From contig CAXXOH010000001.1 in assembly GCA_963675185.2 (NCBI GenBank), forward strand, positions 248,001 through 312,000: a stretch of 64,000 nucleotides of DNA, given 5' to 3'. Both the position numbers and the translations under genes were made by a program. Every line of letters starts with the position of its first letter. The first letter of the stretch is position 1. This DNA is from Ilyobacter_A sp963675185 (GTDB lineage Bacteria > Fusobacteriota > Fusobacteriia > Fusobacteriales > Fusobacteriaceae). Shown here in pieces: positions 62,087 through 64,000 of the stretch. The notes under the pieces are model-generated. The model did no database searches. It had not been told where the DNA came from and saw only the letters and a program-made list of their open reading frames with translations.

Positions 62087-63466
62087 TTGGATAAAATAAG
62101 GATAAAGAATAAAATTATAATAGAATATACAATCTATTCTCTTGTTCTAACAATTTTTACATCAAGTTTAATGGGAGTGATTACGAATAAGATACAAACA
62201 GATAATTTAGTGAAAGGACACGTATATTTTTATCCTCGTATAATTAATGAAATTTTAGAAGAAAATCCAAAAATAAAAAATTTGATACACTTAAAAACAT
62301 CTAAAGACGAAATTAAAAACAGTGACATATTTAAGCCTCTTTTTTTTGAAGATACAATATTTAGAATTAAAATATGGGATAAAAACGGAAATATTATTTG
62401 GAGTGATAAAAAAGATATAATTGATAAAAACTTTTATATGGACAAAAATTTTCAAAAGGCCATAACAGGTAATTTAACGTATGAAATTTCAAATGACCAT
62501 TCGGATGAAAACGTCACAGAAAGAAGTATGGGGAAAATATTCGAACTTTACATCCCTATATTTGATAAAGGTAAAATTGTAGGAGTTATTGAGCTATATG
62601 AGCAAAATTTTATTTTGACAAAAAATATAAAAGATTCAAATAATTTAATCTGGAGTATTACTATAATAGTTTGTTTTTTATATTATATGTTGTTATTCTC
62701 AACGTTTTATAAAGCAAACAAAAAAAATAATGATACTATGAAACAGTTGAATCAAACTCAGGATGCGGTAATCTTTGCATTTGCTTATGAGGCAGAGTTG
62801 AGAGATAATACAACAGGATTTCATATCACTAGAACTTCAAAATATGTTGATCTGCTTGTAAAAGAGTTGAGGAATTTAAAAAAATACAAAAACTATGTCA
62901 CTATAAATTATATTGAAGATATCGTAAAGGCCGCCCCATTACACGATATTGGAAAAGTAGGGATTCCGGATAGTATTCTTCTAAAACCAGGCAAGTTAAC
63001 GAAAGAAGAATTTGAAATAATGAAAACTCACTGCCAGCTTGGTGTAGACGTTTTAAAAAAAGCTAAAGAAAAATTAGGTGATAAAAGTTTTCTAGATATT
63101 GCATTACAAATTGCTTTAAATCACCACGAAAAATGGGATGGGACTGGCTATCCGAGGGGTCTAAAAGGTGAAGAAATACCCCTTTCTGGAAGAATAATGG
63201 CCTTGGCAGATGTATATGATGCCTTGAGAACTAAAAGGCCTTATAAAGAAAAATTTTCTCATAGAGAAGCTTTAGAAATTATATCTTCTGGCAAAGGGAA
63301 GCATTTTGATCCGGAACTGGTAGAAATATTTCTAAAAATTCATGAAGAATTTAGAAGGATCTCTATCGAACTAAGTGATGAAATTTCTGAAAAACTTTTT
63401 ATTGAAAAAGATGTAACTTTTAAAAGAAATGATAAATTGAAAAATAAACAACTGGAAGTAATTTAA
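62087..63466 (+). CDS. Membrane-bound HD-GYP c-di-GMP phosphodiesterase
   Basis: A 459-residue protein: first helix at residues 10-32, an extracytoplasmic sensor of about 160 residues (IKIWDKNGNIIWSDKK as in single or double-Cache folds), second helix (NLIWSITIIVCFLYYMLLF), then the HD-GYP domain with HDIGKVGIPDSILLKPGK and HHEKWDGTGYPRG. Start is TTG behind GGAGGAG. Near-identical catalytic stretches with the preceding gene suggest duplication. It degrades c-di-GMP, balancing the neighbouring cyclase. Confidence 0.92.
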   Translation: MDKIRIKNKIIIEYTIYSLVLTIFTSSLMGVITNKIQTDNLVKGHVYFYPRIINEILEENPKIKNLIHLKTSKDEIKNSDIFKPLFFEDTIFRIKIWDKNGNIIWSDKKDIIDKNFYMDKNFQKAITGNLTYEISNDHSDENVTERSMGKIFELYIPIFDKGKIVGVIELYEQNFILTKNIKDSNNLIWSITIIVCFLYYMLLFSTFYKANKKNNDTMKQLNQTQDAVIFAFAYEAELRDNTTGFHITRTSKYVDLLVKELRNLKKYKNYVTINYIEDIVKAAPLHDIGKVGIPDSILLKPGKLTKEEFEIMKTHCQLGVDVLKKAKEKLGDKSFLDIALQIALNHHEKWDGTGYPRGLKGEEIPLSGRIMALADVYDALRTKRPYKEKFSHREALEIISSGKGKHFDPELVEIFLKIHEEFRRISIELSDEISEKLFIEKDVTFKRNDKLKNKQLEVI

Positions 63467-63546
63467 GCAAATTAGAATCGAAAAAAATATTGAATTGAGA
63501 ATTACTTGTAATATTCTATAATTTAAAAAGCCAGGAATTAATAAAA

Positions 63547-64000
63547 TGTACCCTTTGTCAAGGACAATTAAAAAAAGACTATGCAACATTAAGAAGATGA
63601 TTTTTGTAGATTACAGGAGTCATCTTTTTTAATCCCCACTGATATCTGTAATTATTGTAGTAAATCATATACTGTTTGATTTCTTCTCTCAATTCTTCTA
63701 AGGTTTCACATGTTTTTACACATGCTTCATCTTTAAAATGTCCAAAGAATGATTCTTGGGGAGCATTGTCCCAACAGTTACCGTGGCACAACATCGATTG
63801 ACCTAAACCATAATGTTTAATTAAGTTCTGGGAAATTGGACTTGTATAGTGCGCACCTTGATCCGAGTGGATGAAAGCATCTTTGACTAATTTTACCTTT
63901 TTATCCTTTTTCAGTCTATGTATAGTATTTATAGCTATATCCATAGTCAAGCTAGTCAATATATCATATGCCAATATTTCATTTGTAGATCCATCTTTAA
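63547..64000 (-). mobile_element. IS3-family element, partial (runs off the window)
   Basis: The end tgtaccctttgtcaaggaca at 63547 is typical of IS150-like IS3 elements, followed at 32 nt by the stop codon of the transposase on the minus strand. The rest lies outside the window. Confidence 0.8.
63579..64000 (-). CDS. IS3-family transposase OrfB, C-terminal part
   Basis: The frame is open to the window edge (DGSTNEILAYDILTSLTMDI at the start), so it is 5'-partial. The integrase core shows IHSDQGAHYTSP with the second Asp and CWDNAPQESFFGHFKDE with the Glu, then YIYYNNYR-type residues (YMIYYNNYRYQWGL), standard for IS150 OrfB. Confidence 0.93.
   Translation of the reverse strand, partial: KDGSTNEILAYDILTSLTMDIAINTIHRLKKDKKVKLVKDAFIHSDQGAHYTSPISQNLIKHYGLGQSMLCHGNCWDNAPQESFFGHFKDEACVKTCETLEELREEIKQYMIYYNNYRYQWGLKKMTPVIYKNHLLNVA

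Overview
The window looks like chromosomal DNA from an AT-rich anaerobe, most likely a marine or sediment member of the Fusobacteriota (Propionigenium/Ilyobacter/Psychrilyobacter type). This placement is inferred from the gene set: sodium-coupled NSS and SSS symporters, type III glutamine synthetase (GlnN), desulfoferrodoxin, ferredoxin, 2-oxoacid:ferredoxin oxidoreductase, HrcA/CIRCE control of clpB, TTG/GTG starts with strong AGGAGG sites, and ACR3 arsenite export. A Clostridia origin is not excluded by sequence reading alone.

Layout. 0-1.8 kb: NSS amino-acid symporter with a 33-residue MetS-like small subunit. 2.5-7.1 kb: polyamine operon speD-speE-speB-metK plus a cupin-XRE regulator, behind one strong promoter and a leader of about 480 nt. 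7.2-11.6 kb: M42 peptidase, GIY-YIG protein, Lon, tRNA-Thr. 11.6-14.9 kb: NitT/TauT-type ABC transporter with a 58-residue extra protein, then a zinc-ribbon thioredoxin. 18-20.4 kb: glnN with an upstream small ORF and an intervening terminator. 22-26 kb: SSS symporter and a TIM-barrel sugar isomerase/epimerase, divergent, sharing LacI-type operator sequences. 26-35.5 kb: photolyase, HAD phosphatase, a candidate small RNA, clpB, hydrolase, coiled-coil protein, MORN lipoprotein. 35.6-36 kb: four-tRNA operon (Gly, Glu, Ala, Met). 36-47.5 kb: flavin disulfide reductase, PAS-GGDEF protein, arsenic operon (arsR, acr3, CoA-disulfide reductase-rhodanese), phosphoesterase, membrane GGDEF protein, Nudix. 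48-49.6 kb: second arsR operon with an ArsP-type permease and a mini-thioredoxin. 50-53.8 kb: korA intact but korB decayed, then ferredoxin and desulfoferrodoxin. 56.2 kb to the end: a probable integrated segment behind a tRNA 3' fragment, holding TauE/SafE, two IS30 copies, a c-di-GMP cluster (interrupted GGDEF gene, c-di-GMP-I riboswitch, two HD-GYP genes) and an IS3-type transposase.

Mobile DNA is the most striking theme. Five copies of one IS4-family element and one IS256-family element each sit inside, or next to half of, an intrinsic terminator hairpin of a host gene. The IS4-like element carries its own 30-nt terminator palindrome at the transposase 3' end and a hairpin that covers the transposase ribosome binding site. 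Two of its copies share an identical 44-bp deletion yet have different perfect 10-bp target duplications, so the broken form was mobilised in trans. One copy has unmatched flanks, which suggests chromosomal rearrangement. A second, non-coding repeat family recurs at four places; it flanks the second arsR operon and has cut off the sensor half of one HD-GYP protein.
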